From Candidula unifasciata (taxonomy: Eukaryota; Mollusca; Gastropoda; Stylommatophora; Geomitridae), in NCBI GenBank assembly GCA_905116865.2, contig CAJHNH020008546.1:453273-517272 (forward strand): 64,000 bases of DNA, given 5' to 3'. The first letter of the stretch is position 1. Every line of letters begins with the position of its first letter. Below are positions 10,707-23,092 of this stretch, in pieces. The translations under genes and the position numbers were made by a program. The notes under the pieces were generated by a model. It ran no database searches. It was given only the letters and a program-made list of their open reading frames with translations, and was not told where the DNA came from.

Positions 10707-10985
10707 CGCCGTGGCCGAGCGGCTAGACGCTCGCCGCGGATCGGAAGGTCGTGGGTTCGCTCCCTGGCGGAGCCGGACTAATTTTCAAAAATGACCTTGG
10801 CTCCCAGGTCGACCCAGCCTTGAGTGGGGACCAGGTGCAGTCCCGGGAAGTAAAGGCGGCCGGCGTGATGCTGACCACATCACCTATCTTGTGCCGATTG
10901 GTCTAAAAAAATATAGGTCTAGCCCTATATGCCCTATACGCCTAAAGGCGTGGAAAAGGGTCCTTTTCACTTACTTTACTTAGGC
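10707..10985 (+). repeat. SINE-A, near full-length
   Basis: The best-preserved head of the family: A-box-like 'tggccgagcggctagacg' and B-box-like 'ggtcgtgggttcgctccc' about 30 bp apart, resembling a class II tRNA (Leu/Ser type). The body follows, with the tail 'cctaaaggcgtggaaaaggg' and 'tccttttcacttacttta'. Confidence 0.88.
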
Positions 10986-11047
10986 CCTTCTTATGATCTA
11001 CCGAAACAATACACATAGCCTTCTTTTGATGTGGGTAACTAGGCAAC

Positions 11048-11048
<1 letters not shown>

Positions 11049-11095
<47 letters not shown>
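11049..11095 (+). repeat. (GT)n microsatellite
   Basis: About 23 uninterrupted GT units. Confidence 0.95.
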
Positions 11096-11096
<1 letters not shown>

Positions 11097-11137
11097 CTTT
11101 TTGTCTGTTAATTAAGAGTACAGTGACCTAACTACAG

Positions 11138-11368
11138 CCGTGGTGTAGCGGCTATACACTGTCAGTAGATGGGAAGGTCGGGCGTTTAAATCCGAACGGA
11201 GTCGATCATTTTCCCCAAAATAACCTTGGCTCACATGTCGACCCAGCCTTGACCTGGTATCAGGAAAAGTCCTGGTAAGTAAAGTCGACCGGCGTGAAAT
11301 TGGCCACATCAGCCACCGAGTGCTGTTTGATCTATAAAATATAGGTATAGTACTATTTGCCTAATACG
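11138..11368 (+). repeat. SINE-A copy
   Basis: Head 'ccgtggtgtagcggctatac', body 'gtcgacccagccttgacctg' and 'aagtaaagtcgaccggcgtg', cut off at 'ggtatagtactatttgcc' by the next copy. Confidence 0.82.
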
Positions 11369-11670
11369 GGAGTCGCAGTGGCGAAGCGGCTAGACGTGTG
11401 CGGATCAGATGGTCGTTGGTTCGCTAACTGGCAGAGCCGGACTATTTTTTTTTTTAAATGACTTTGACTCCCAGGTCGACCCAACCTTGAATGGGTACCG
11501 GGTGCAGTCCCGGGAAGAAAAGGTGGCCGGCGTGATGCTGACCACATCACCCATATGGTGCCAATTGGTCTATAAATATATAGGTCTAGCCCTATATGCC
11601 CTAAAGGCGTGGAAAATGGACCTTTACTTACTTATTAATTACTTTGCCCAATACGCATAAAGGCGTGGGA
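11369..11670 (+). repeat. SINE-A copy, directly adjoining the previous one
   Basis: Head 'gtcgcagtggcgaagcggct', B-box-like 'ggtcgttggttcgctaac', complete body, then the tail twice ('cctaaaggcgtggaaaatgg' and 'cataaaggcgtgggaaagg'). The second tail is probably the end of the 11138 copy, into which this one inserted. Confidence 0.85.
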
Positions 11671-11804
11671 AAGGTGATTTACAGTGACCTTATAGATTCA
11701 CTAAACACATAAGATAACTGGGAGGCTCAACCAGGGAGAAGAGAAATCCCACATAAATACAACCATTAGTTTCGATCTAAGTCATAATCATTCAATGATA
11801 TAAG

Positions 11805-11985
11805 CTCAACGAATGGTTAGAACGCTGGGCCCTAATGCGGCAGACCAGGGTTTAAATCCTCAATAAGGTCAAGGATTTTCTTTTTGTCAGGGGGCAAACA
11901 GTCCGTGGCGACAGCAATAACCATGCCGTATTAGATCCTCAGCTTCAAATGTGGTATAATAAAGACAGTTTAAAAAAAAAGTTAT
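11805..11985 (+). repeat. SINE-D copy
   Basis: 'ctcaacgaatggttagaacg', 'gggtttaaatcctcaataag', 'gtcagggggcaaacagtcc', 'gtggcgacagcaataacc', ending 'gtggtataataaagacag'. Confidence 0.78.
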
Positions 11986-12402
11986 TTGCGTAGTATCCTT
12001 TACAAGACGTTGCAGAACCAACCCTAGCATTTTTTAGCTGTTGTGGTTTTCGTAGGTAAATTTATGCCCAGTAGGTTCCCATATATATAGTACAGGATAT
12101 AAGTGACTTCTTGAGTATGAAAGTACATTAGGCGGGAGGGCTGGCGAGGAACCGAGTTTCTTTCAGGCAGACAGTGATGAGAGCGACGTTCTACAAAGGA
12201 CCTGCAAGGTGATGATGATGATAAGTTTGCTACTGATACTGGACGGTCGGCTTCTCGATGCCACTGTCGAAACCAACGCCAGGCGCAAGGCCTGCAGCTG
12301 GGAGACACCCGGCACTCCGGCATTACAAAGAGCGTTCGCTCAAGCCACAGACGCCGACATAAAGACATTAACTGGGAGATATCAGCTCACCAACTAAGGT
12401 TA
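11983..12402 (-). repeat. SINE-B copy interrupted by a LINE 3' end
   Basis: SINE-B tail (11985-12080) and head (12228-12360) are separated by about 145 bp matching the 3' end of the LINE at 47500-48015: 'ttgagtatgaaagtacatta', 'gagcgacgttct', 'aaaggacctgc' and a (GAT)n tail. A LINE 3' end inserted into the SINE. Confidence 0.75.
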
Positions 12403-12605
12403 GTTGCGTCTCCTTTACAGGACGTTGCAGAACCAACATGGCAAATTTACGTCCAGTAGTTTGCCATTGCTCTAGACGGTCGGCTTTCTTGATACCACTG
12501 TCGAAACCAACGCAAGGAGCATGGCCCGCAGTTGGGATCGAGCCTGGCATCCCGGCATTACGAAGCGTTCGCATCGACTTAGCCACAGAGCCGACGCTCA
12601 CCAAC
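12403..12605 (-). repeat. SINE-B copy
   Basis: Full minus-oriented body from 'gttgcgtctcctttacagg' to the tRNA-like head (complement of 'tggctaagtcgatgcgaacg'), about 200 bp. Confidence 0.85.
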
Positions 12606-12839
12606 TGAAGACACTGTTAATTTCCTGTTATAAACTAATCAAGTAACAGAAAGTGTATTGATCGGTACTCATAGAAAGAAGTAGAAAGATAGAAGAACAC
12701 ACTAGACAACATAAAAATCGAAAGCTATAGTTACCGTGCCGGGAATTGAACCTGTCATCTCCAGACGTCGTGTGCGCCTCGCCATGAATACAAGTGCACC
12801 AAAAACATGGTCAACAATGTACCCCCGCCCCCCCCCCCC

Positions 12840-13115
12840 CCAAAAGGTTGAGTGTTGGCGATGTCTATTGTCCAGAAAAAAAAGACAAGTGAAATGTTTT
12901 GGTCACATTAAAAGACATAACAGTATTGTAAAGATTATCCTAGAGGGAAAGGTTCAAAGTAGGCGAGCAAGAGGCAGACAGCGTTACAAGTGGGAGGATA
13001 ACATCAAGAGATGGACGAACAGCAGTATGAGTGAGTGTACATCAAGGGCAAGAGACGCGGCTTGTTGGAGATCCATTGCCGCCAACCTTCATTGTGGAGA
13101 CGGCACCTGATTGAT
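12840..13115 (+). pseudogene. LINE ORF2 C-terminal end
   Basis: Plus strand reads VKCFGHIKRHNSIVK, then RARGRQRYKWEDNIKRW and ACWRSIAAN. This is the 'FGHI-R ... GR-x-R ... W' ending of non-LTR ORF2. Bases 13115-13770 hold no feature I recognise; a minus-strand frame at 13292-13528 was considered and left unassigned. Confidence 0.72.
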
Positions 13116-13774
13116 TGATCGTACAGCATGAAATCCACAACTATGGAATACGGAGAGAATTCCTTTCAAACCATTGAAATAGCACCATGAGTTACAAAAA
13201 TGTATATTAACGAAGCATATGTCTACAGTGACTCACCCTGACTGTGCCTGAAGCTTCCCATCAGACATCGCCGGAGCCTGCTCATTAAACACTAGACCGT
13301 CGGTATCCATATTGAAACGACCGAAAGCAAAACAGTGTCTTCAAAGATCTTGTTACTGGGCCGAGTACTTTGTCCTGATATTGTCGGCTTTGCCCCGCGA
13401 AGCACGGTCGTGGACACACAATCTAGTTTTGTCTGTATTCGTTTACAAGTTGTTGCTACATGTTTGACAGCACACACGTTTTCCCAGCGACCTATTTGTT
13501 TCACCTCCTGGATGCATATCATCTTCACATCGGCGACCAGGACGCCTGTTGGCTCGCCGGTAGACGACTTAGTCGCCGCTAGGGACAGTATTTGGGGCTG
13601 CCTGCTTTGATCCTATTACCACTGCAGGAACCCTTTTAGGGCCCTTGGTAGCGTGCAATGGTAATCCATTTTTTTATGGCGCACATAAACTAGTCACACT
13701 TATAACCTAAAGCTCGATGACTATTTTTTCATGGTTTCTTTCGTTGTTTTTTAGTGGTTCTCTTAACCGGTGCA

Positions 13775-14415
13775 ATGTGTGATGGTGGTAGTGGTGGTGG
13801 CTCTGTGTGTGGTGGTGGTGGTGGCTGTGTGTGTGGTGGTGGTGACGTGTGTGTGTGTGTGGTGACGTGTGTGTGGTGGTGGTGGTGGCTGTGTGTGTGG
13901 TGGTGGTGGTGACGTGTGTGTGTGTGTGTGTGTGGTGGCTGTGTGTGTGGTGGTGGTGACGTGTGTGTGTGTGTGGTGGCTGTGTGTGTGGTGGTGGTGG
14001 GTGTGTGTGTTATGGTGGTGGTGGCTTTGTGTGTGGTGGTGGCTGTGTGTGTGGTGGTGGTGGTGACGTGTGTGTGTGGTGGTGGTGGCATGTGTGTGTG
14101 GTGGTGGTGAGGGCATGTGTGTGGTGGTGGTGGTGGTGACGTGTGTGTGGTGGTGGTGGTGAGGACGTGTCTGTGTGTATTGAAGGTGACGTGTGTGAGT
14201 GGTGGTGGTGGTGGTGGCATGTATGTGTGGTGGTGGTGTCGTGTGTGTGTGGTGGTGGTGGTGGCTGTGTGTGTGTGTGGTGGTGGTGACGTGTGTGAGT
14301 CCTTTGCGGTGGTGGTGGTGGTGGTGGCATGTGTGTGTTGTGGTGGTGGTGGCATGTGTGTGTGGTGGTGGTGGTGGCGTGTGTGTGTGGTGGTGGTGGT
14401 GGCATGTGTGTGTTT
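13775..14415 (+). repeat. (GTG)n/(GT)n compound repeat, ~640 bp
   Basis: Blocks of GTGGTG alternate with GTGTGT and GACGTG. His/Thr/Pro-rich open frames on the minus strand come only from the repeat. The plus strand is G-rich enough for quadruplex or slipped structures. Confidence 0.95.
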
Positions 14416-14659
14416 GGGGTGCTTTTTATCTCTAGCTTCAAGCATGAAGATGGCAGTCAGGTAATCACAGTTCCAACTTTACAGAAAATGGGTCACCCCA
14501 TAATTTCTCCTTTCCCCTGCTCAAGAAAACCCAACTGAAGGTCCATCAGAGTCCCTTAGGGAAAAACCTGACATAGACTGCAGTTTCAGCAAAGCCAAAA
14601 GCATACACACGCATTAAATGCATAAGGCAGACGTCAGAAGTGCCAACACAAAAAGTATG

Positions 14660-14930
14660 GTGCTTGAAATGCTGTCGGCGTCTGTGGTTTACGCGTTGCG
14701 AACGAATGCTGGGGTGCAAGGTTTCATCTCAGCTGCAGGCGATCAGGCAGTAGATCGCCTTGCGTTGGTTTCGGCAGTGGCATCGAAAGCCGACCAGTCA
14801 GGTGCAATGACAAACTACTGGATATAAATTTGCCTAGAAAAAAAATCACCAAAAAAAAAAAAAAAACCATGCTGGGGTTGCTTCTTGAAGGTCCTGTAAA
14901 GAATACGCAAATAACTTTATGGATGGAAGC
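14660..14930 (+). repeat. SINE-B copy, diverged, with poly-A inside the tail
   Basis: 'gtcggcgtctgtggtttacg', 'cgttggtttcggcagtggca', 'caaactactggatataaat', then A-runs, 'gaaggtcctgtaaagaatac'. Bases 14930-15335 hold nothing recognised. Confidence 0.75.
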
Positions 14931-15334
14931 AGCAGTAACAGCAGAGTAATCTTACTAGGCATCGGCAGTTTTTCTAAATCTGCAGCTCACAACACCACAC
15001 AGTCGATAAGCATTACAAATAAAATCTGCAGCTCACTCAGTGGCTAGAGACGGAACTATATCCTTCCAGTCTACATATAGGGAACAAATTCGAATGCTAA
15101 CTATTGTCCGCCATATTGAAGCAGCAGTGTGTCGTCGTAGTATATTCTCAAGCCTCGGTATCAAGAGAAGGTGCCAAACGGACTAATATGGCATGAGTGA
15201 TTACCAAGTATCAGCACGTCTACTTTACAGGGATTTCCGCTGATTACTGTCCAGGACACACTTGAGCGCGAGGGACTGAAAGAGCTGACTGTTTTGACGC
15301 GAAAGCGAAAGTGATAGGAACAACAATATTAGAC

Positions 15335-15600
15335 TTCAACTTTTTCTTTGCACCGGCTGAAGCTCCGCTGGAAAGTCCTGATTGTTTTTTTTTTCCTTGT
15401 TTTTTTCCCCCTTTGGACTTTATCTTCGTGCCAGGCTCTGAGTTTTGCGTGTACATCCGTTTTGCTGGTTTGTTTTGTGAGCAGTTTCTTGACAGACATA
15501 CTCCGAATTCAAAAAGTTCACAATTAGTCCACTCTTACGACATGCCTTTTCCAGGAGGCAGTGGGTCTGTTCTTGTGTCCCCCCCCCCCCACCCCACCCC
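15335..15600 (+). repeat. Rep-F copy
   Basis: 'accggctgaagctccgctgg', 'ctgagttttgcgtgtacatc', 'ccactcttacgacatgcc', 'cagtgggtctgttcttgtgt', the full order of rep-F landmarks. Confidence 0.7.
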
Positions 15601-15804
15601 ACAATAGTGTCCTGAAACCCACACAAGGTATTAATATAAAACAATGACAGCATTTACGAGCGTCTTTGAAGACTTTTTATTAATGGCAAAGGATAGGATG
15701 CTAGATGGAAGAAACGACATGTGCAAGGGCGCACAAATTTGCGATATATTTGCGATATTTTTGTTATTTCTTCTTTTTTTCCCCCCTTTCTTAAAGTCCA
15801 TGCT

Positions 15805-16205
15805 GTGTGGCGGTGGGAGTCATGTCTGTCCACAACATTCTGTCTCGTGTACTTTTAGTCAACTCTGACACAGACAATCCTCCATGCGATGATATCAAAC
15901 TGTCCAGCGTCTGTTCTCTCGGTCTGCCTCTGCCTCTCCAACTTTCCTGCTGTCACGATGTACTCCAGCTTTCTCCTTCTCATCACATGACCAAATTATG
16001 TAGACTGTTTCTTTCTGATGTGGACAATCAGTTCTCTTCGTGAGTTAGTGTCTTTGAAGACATCCTCAAGTCTTTTTTTTTTTTTCCTTTTTAATCTTTC
16101 CTCTATAAAAGGACATGTCAGCAACTTCCAGACAATTTTTTTTTGTGATTTGCAAACTGTCCATGATTCACCTCCGTTTGTCAGAATAGAGTTTTTATGG
16201 CTGTA
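15805..16205 (-). pseudogene. LINE ORF2 remnant
   Basis: Second copy of the element at 3930-4300, with the same order of landmarks and an internal T-run. Minus-strand coding character, heavily interrupted. A 45-bp SINE-A fragment follows at 16258-16302. Confidence 0.5.
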
Positions 16206-16369
16206 AAAATATCATATGGTGCTGGATTAATTTTGTGTATAGAATTGACACTCAGTAATTGATGTGGTCAACGTCACATGGTTGCCTTTACTTCCCAGGA
16301 TATTTTCTGCAGCCCTCTTTTAGGTCTGTGCTTCTTTCCCTTAGCTTTCATTAGCCGTAAAACCAGTGC

Positions 16370-16640
16370 TCAATGCTGGTTGTTCTTTCAATTCTGGACT
16401 CTGGCCTTGTTCCAGAACTTGAATTCTGCGCACACACCTGTTTTAGAGATCTAGTTTATGTAGATGCACTACGAATTAAAGCAAACACTCATAATTAGAC
16501 GCATTGTACGACACGCTTGTTTGGCAGGCAACGGGTCTTTAACACCTCCCCCAGGTCAGTTTTGAAGGGTAACAAATCTGTCACGATGTGTAAAGAAACC
16601 CTTGACATCTGAGCCGGCAGGCGAACATCTAATCATTACG
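16370..16640 (+). repeat. Rep-F copy
   Basis: 'gctggttgttctttcaattc', 'ccttgttccagaacttgaat', 'gcacacacctgtttta', 'catt.gtacgacacgc' and 'caacgggtctt'. Bases 16640-17078 hold nothing recognised. Confidence 0.6.
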
Positions 16641-17078
16641 CCACCCTCTGTACCAGCTAAGTATTTACTGATGCAATTCAATGAGGGGAATGACTAACTG
16701 ATAAATCAAGCTACGACACTGTTGAGAGATAAACGTGTTTCCTAGCCGATATTAATATTTTTTTTCTTCTTTTATTATGCTTGTGTCAAGATGTCTTATG
16801 TCCTGCTTCATATTTGTTTTAAAGTTTGAATTATCTTGGTTTTCGACATCGTATCAAGTTTCAAGTCAGGGTTCCATAGTTGCCTTTGACCACACCCATT
16901 GTATTTATAGTGTTAATGTAGGCAGCATAATTTGTAAACCCGAGGTTGCAGGGGGATGATCACATCAACCGAGGGTTCGGGGAAAATTTTAAAAAACGGG
17001 GGAAAAGAAACCAAAAAATCAATAAAAAAACTACAGGTCTGTAGCAAAAGGTTGACAAAAAATTAAGAAGTTTTATTG

Positions 17079-18245
<1,167 letters not shown>

Positions 18246-18424
18246 TCTAATAACTCTCATGATGCCAATGATAAAGGATGATTTAAACAGATTATACATG
18301 TCGTTGTTGATTCTCACTCTCCATTCCCGGCTGTTTGCATCTTTGTTGGGTCCAAAGATTCTGTAATACTCACTTACACGCTACTGGCAGGCCCAAACCA
18401 CTCTTAAGCAAATCATATTTATCT

Positions 18425-18545
18425 GCTTGATTTATGAACGGATGAATTTTATTTGCATAAGAGTCAATTTGATTTGGAAAATGGTGAAATGTATTTGTAA
18501 AAGAGTGAAACTGATTTGCCAACGGGTGAACTTGGACTGAAAATC
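18425..18545 (-). repeat. Degenerate ~27-bp tandem repeat, 4-5 units
   Basis: Units share 'atttgc.aa.gggtgaa' on the plus strand. A 62-codon minus-strand frame with NQ-x-HPF-type repeats crosses it. It has no splice context that would make it a gene. Confidence 0.55.
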
Positions 18546-18574
18546 CTGCTGTATTCATGTTATTTGTTTGGTAC

Positions 18575-18832
18575 TTTGCCAGACGCTCGTCTGCGGATCA
18601 AAATGGGTTCGAGTCCTGAGCTGGATTTCTTTCAAAAATGACCTTCGCTACCCGGTCCACCCAGCCTGGAGTGGGTACCAGGAGTCCTGGGAAGTAAGGG
18701 CGGCCGGCATGATACTGACCAGGTCACCAACCGAGTGCCGATTGCTTTATACAATATAGGTCTAGCCCTATATGCCCATACGCCCGAAGGCTTGGAAAAG
18801 GGTCCTTTACTTACTTCTTTTACTTATAGTAA
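18575..18832 (+). repeat. SINE-A copy, head truncated
   Basis: Begins at 'gccagacgctcgtctgcgg'; B-box-like 'gggttcgagtcct'; complete body and tail 'cgaaggcttggaaaaggg'. Bases 18832-19225 hold nothing recognised. Confidence 0.85.
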
Positions 18833-19223
18833 CCAGCTCTTTTCGTCTTACTGTAGGAAAAGTCACGCAGTACCAGTTTCAGAGCTATTGTGATAGAAAC
18901 TTTGTGAAGTGCACCGGCACCTTTATCCTAGGGTAAAAAAGCCCTGATGGTAGCTATAGCTTACGATGTTTGTGTCCAGAGTACCCCGCTCCTCTTTCCC
19001 GATTGCTACGTCTTTCTAAAAGGGCAAATCAATACATATAATTTGTTTATCACAAAGCTTTTATAACGTTTATGGTCCTCCCAGCTATTTATTTCTGTTA
19101 GTTATCTGATAACTTTGTTTGGTTCAAGCGTGCGGCTATTCAGGAGATCTCCTGAGGACGTCGCTGGAGTTGAGGAATTCGTCTTACCTTGCATCACGCT
19201 CACATCAGGTGACCCACCCTTCG

Positions 19224-19224
<1 letters not shown>

Positions 19225-19272
<48 letters not shown>

Positions 19273-19316
19273 GAGAGAGATAAAAAGAGAAAGAGAGAGA
19301 TAAAGCGAGAGAGAGC

Positions 19317-19362
<46 letters not shown>

Positions 19363-19367
19363 AGTGG
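19225..19367 (+). repeat. (GA)n microsatellite
   Basis: About 70 GA units with AAA, GCG and TAA interruptions. Bases 19370-19765 hold nothing recognised beyond an A-run. Confidence 0.95.
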
Positions 19368-19769
19368 AAAAGAAGCTGTGCTATCAAGTGAATCCTTTAA
19401 TTTGTGACCACTTGAAAGCATCGACAACAGCCGAACACATTTAGTGCGTCGATTGGGACACACAGAATAAACTCTGTATGTTATCTGTCTAACGCAATGC
19501 TTCCTACACCTTTAAAAAAAAAAAATAAAACAGGACAAAAGCTTTCAAAAAAAGTTACTAAAATGTGGACCATAAACATATAAAACTTTATATCTGTATC
19601 CACATTACCAAGGACAGACATAACATTGATGGACAAAGTCATTTATTAGATACGTTGTCTGACACGCTATCATCATGTAATGGTAATTGCCACACAATTT
19701 ACATATATTCAGTATAAATAAACACTATTTTAGAAAAACGAAAAACTCACAAAAAGGTTTCATACAACT

Positions 19770-20110
19770 GTTTTTTATGTGTTTGACTCTAAATCCTCTT
19801 TATATGGCTGTTGACACATAAGGCATTCACAAGTGGTCCCCATTGCTTTTCTGCCCATGGTATCCCATGTCAGTTTACTTTTCTTCATTTCCTGTTCTAC
19901 TGTCCTTCTCCGGGTTTCTATAGGTCTTCCACGTCTTCTTTTCCCATCTGCTGTCCAATGGAGAGCTGTTTTTACCAGAGTGTCACAAGGTATTCTGCAA
20001 ACATGTCCAAGCCATCTCCATCGTCTTAGTTTGATAACATTTGCCAGTGATGCACATTCTGTTTTCCTCCTCAGTTCTTCATTTGTGATCTTGTTTTGCA
20101 AAAATATTCG
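19770..20110 (-). pseudogene. LINE ORF2 C-terminal end
   Basis: Minus strand reads NKITNEELRRKTECAS, LRRWRWLGHVCRIP, TADGKRRRGRPIETWR-like (here ETRRR), LTWDTMGRKAMG. This is the 'RRWRWLGHV-R ... GKRRRGRP' ending, open for 108 codons. Confidence 0.85.
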
Positions 20111-20189
20111 TAGAATTCTCCTTAAAATGTATTTTGAAAAGTGTCAAGTTTATGTGTAATTCCCGCTGCCATTTTCCAACATTCACTAT

Positions 20190-21265
20190 CATCATCATCA
20201 TGTAGCAGGTCTTTTGCAGAATGTCGCTCTCATCACAGTCTGCCTGAAAAAAACTCGGTCTCTCGCCAGTTCTCCCGCCTCATGCACTTTCATACTCAAG
20301 GAGTCACTTATATCCTGTGCCCATCTTCATGTCGGTCGGCCCCTGTCCCTCCTTCCTGATACCATGCCTTCTGCTATAATTTTTTTTCCAATTCGTGGTG
20401 GCGATTGGTATGACCAAAATATTTCAGCTTCGGAGAAAGGATACTGTTTATAAGCCGATCTTCCTTGATGTTCAGATCTTTTAAGATGTTAATATTTCTC
20501 ATCTTCTTTGTCCAAGATATTCTGAGAATCTTTCTATAGCATTTCAGCTCAAAATCCCCTATTCTCTTTCTTAAGGACTGAGAAACAGTCCACGACTTAC
20601 ATCCGTATATAGCCACAGGGAAGATGCATGCTCTAAAAGTTCTAATTTGTATCTCCTTGCTGGTGCTTAACCATAGACTTTTAAGGCTATTCAATCTTTG
20701 CATTGCTATGGCCATCCTCCTTTTAATTTCTGTCGAACAGTCTCCATTGCTGTTTATTATAGAGCCTAGATATTCAAAGTTTGTGACATTTTCAATTTCT
20801 TCATAATTTATTGTTATTTTTGGGTGCAACCAGTTTTATCTGTGGACATTATTTTCGTTTTCTTTAAATTCAAGAACAGATTTTGATCTTCACTGTGCTT
20901 TTTCAAAGACACTATTAAATTTTCTATTCCTTTTACGCTGTTCGAAAGGAGGACTGTCATCTGCGTAGCGAAGTTCCTGAATAGGGTTGCCACCAATTTT
21001 GAGCGGATCATAACAGTCACATGTCTGGTCATTTTTGACATTTCTCATTAAATTTTCTGAGTATATATTGAATAGATATGGTGAGAGAATGCACCCCTGC
21101 CTCACCCCCTTTTGCACCTCGAACCAATCCGATGTTTCACCAGGTGCTCTGATGGCTGCTTGTTGTTCATGATAAAGATTTTCAATTTAATGCACTAAAT
21201 GTGCTGAGAACGCCATACTTTTCATATTAGTCCATAGTTTGTGGTGTTGTCACAATCAAATGCAT
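20190..21265 (-). pseudogene. LINE, 3' half (RT core to 3' UTR)
   Basis: From high to low coordinates: the RT motif VQKGVRQGCILSPYLFN, then the catalytic ELRYADD, then YLGSIINSNGDC, KRRMAIAMQRLNSLKS, YGCKSWTVSQSL, LRISWTKKMRNINIL and YFGHTNRH. The 3' UTR ends at the (ATG)n tail near 20195. Frameshifts near 20820 and 20940 break it. Same family as 47500-48015 and 39130-39850. Confidence 0.88.
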
Positions 21266-21269
21266 CCAC

Positions 21270-21665
21270 TATAATGTTTAATATTCCTTTCTCTTGTATA
21301 TTCTGAGTTTTGTCTTCAAATTAAATCTTTTTGACTTACATGTATTGTTAAGCATGGCAAATGCTTGATTTGCTTTGTTTATTCTTGATGTTACATCCTT
21401 TTCAGAATCTCCATCTGGAGTAAATTTACTTCCGAGGTATATAAATTCTTTACATTCCTCTATTGCTTTATCATTTAAGATAATTGGATTTTCTGGTTTG
21501 AAATTATTTCTCATTGCTTTAGTTTTACTGGTGTTTATTTTGAGTCCTATTTTAAGGGCTGTTGTTGAAAGTCTTTCAATCTTGTCCTGAGCGTTCACAG
21601 GACGGCTTGATATAAGGCTGATGTCATCTGCTTAGTCTAAATCCTCTAAAACAAAGGTGAATGAC
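21270..21665 (-). pseudogene. LINE ORF2 fragment (post-RT region of a second element)
   Basis: Minus strand reads ADDISLISSRPVNAQDKIER, then GLKINTSKTKAMRNN, EFIYLGSKFTPDGDSEKDV, KANQAFAMLNNTCKS. This is the region just after the A-D-D motif. It abuts the LINE at 20190-21265 in the same orientation and may be a differently diverged part of a nested insertion. Confidence 0.85.
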
Positions 21666-21744
21666 CACCTGATGCCTCTTTTTCCAACTTCCTTCATCAG
21701 CCATGTGGTGTGACTGGGTAGTCAATAAGATTTGGTCCATCTAG

Positions 21745-22135
21745 CCACGTTAGTTAGTTAGTCTTTCCTCTTGTGTCGAGTGCGGCACATAGGGCAGAGG
21801 TCATGACTCTCCATGCATAGCGGTTCGTTGCAATCCATTGTAGGTCTTGGATATTTGAGTGGCCCATGAGCGAGCCTTCCCTGATGGTAGTTCTACGTAG
21901 GGTTTCCCTTGATCTTTCACGAGATCTTTTCCCCTGTGGTGTCCAAATGAGGGCTTGGTAAGGAAGTCTTGATTTATCCATTCTAAGGGCGTGGCCGACA
22001 TAGTTCCAGCGGCGTTTTCGTATAAAATTAGACACATACTCTTGCCTGGATTCTTGCCTTATTTGTGTATTTGTTCGGAAATCTGACCATTTGAAATTTA
22101 GTATTCTTCTAAGGCATTTATTTTCACCACGTTAG
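21745..22135 (-). pseudogene. LINE ORF2 C-terminal end, third element
   Basis: Minus strand reads RRWNYVGHALRMDKSRLPYQ, ALIWTPQGKRSRERSRET, AWRVMTSALCAALDTRGK. It is the best-kept ending in the window, open for about 93 codons. A further fragment of the domain lies at 22040-22130. Confidence 0.88.
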
Positions 22136-22339
22136 CTATCCCTTAAATATTTCGCTATATAGAAAACAGACACTGTCATTACAGTCTGCGTTTACCACTG
22201 TTGCGGTGAAGGAGAGACCACAGAAATACTGATAGTACGATTATCGGGATGCTGCATATATAGCTCATGATTCCCCTAAGCGTAGGATTGGGCTTTAGCT
22301 GTTGTTATGCTGATAGTGTTGATCTTGGTCGGCTGATCG

Positions 22340-22550
22340 GCTGACGCTGATGAAGTTACCAGTAGATAGTGCACCATATAAAACTCTGTCACTTAGACAC
22401 AACGGAAGCAGAGCTAGAGGTCGACCATGCAAGCCATGGATCGATGAAATATCCGACCCCATTAATATCAGCATGTGTTAAGAACGTAAGAAAGTTCGAA
22501 CTCAACATCTCTTCAAAACATGACGCTGAAAGGACCACAGGACTAGAGAA
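22340..22550 (+). pseudogene. LINE C-terminal end leading into a GAA tail
   Basis: Plus strand reads GSRARGRPCKPWIDEIS with frame changes. The same words occur at 26945-26980. The element ends at 'gaccacaggactagagaag', directly followed by the GAA tract, suggesting that the tract began as the element's 3' tail. Confidence 0.6.
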
Positions 22551-22852
22551 GAAGAAGAAGAAGAAGAAGGAGAAGAAGAAGGAGAAGAAGAAGAAGAAGA
22601 AGAAGAAGAAGAAGAAGAAGAAGAAGAAGAAGAAGAAGAAGAAAAGAAGAAGAAGAAGAAGAAGAAGAAGAAGAAGAAGAAGAAGAAGAAGAAGAAAGAA
22701 GAAGAAAATAAAGAAGAAGAAGAAGAAGAAGAAGAAGAAGAAGAAGAAGAAGAAGAAGAAGAAGAAGAAGAAGAAGAAGAAGAAGAAGAAGAAAAAGAAG
22801 AAGAAGAAGAAGAAGAAGAAGAAGAAGAAGAAGACGATGAAGAAGAAGAAAC
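22546..22852 (+). repeat. (GAA)n microsatellite, ~100 units
   Basis: Purine strand on plus, with GGA, AAA and CGA interruptions. About 240 bp beyond the cyclase stop codon and just past the candidate poly(A) signal. Confidence 0.97.
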
Positions 22853-22907
22853 TCATTTAAAAACAGCGTGAACAATTGTCAATTAATTTCATTCAGAGTT
22901 TCTATCA

Positions 22908-22913
22908 TTTATT
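22908..22913 (-). promoter_or_regulatory. Candidate poly(A) signal AATAAA for the cyclase gene
   Basis: Sense-strand AATAAA about 180 nt after the CVLL stop codon, the first seen downstream of it. The region is AT-rich, so chance occurrence is possible. Confidence 0.4.
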
Positions 22914-23092
22914 TAATTTCATTGTGACTAAACACGCTCGAATTCACCTGTCTGCACGCAATGGCTGTGGCAATATGTTTCTGCAACCAAACAGAAACGT
23001 AGGTCGATAGCTAGGGACTCCTGGCCCACAAGATTGTTCTGTATGGCAATCACTAGTAGATCTGACATACTGTCGTCATTGACAGCAACAGC

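Noticed and set aside
10707..10780. A functional tRNA gene (A and B boxes 30 bp apart)
   Set aside because: The acceptor stem does not close and the same head recurs on many SINE-A bodies, so it is a SINE promoter, not a tRNA gene. The same holds for SINE-B and SINE-D heads.
13292..13528. 78-codon minus-strand frame with several Cys (WENVCAVKHVATTCKR), possibly a zinc-binding protein
   Set aside because: No splice sites or family recognised; may be a decayed transposon. Not annotated.
13729..14464. His/Thr/Pro-rich frames, possibly metal-binding proteins
   Set aside because: Derived entirely from the GTG/GT repeat.
22369..22860. Lys/Glu-rich frames at this and other GAA tracts (27240, 53605, 55355)
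   Set aside because: Pure GAA/AAG/AGA translations; flanks are LINE relics.
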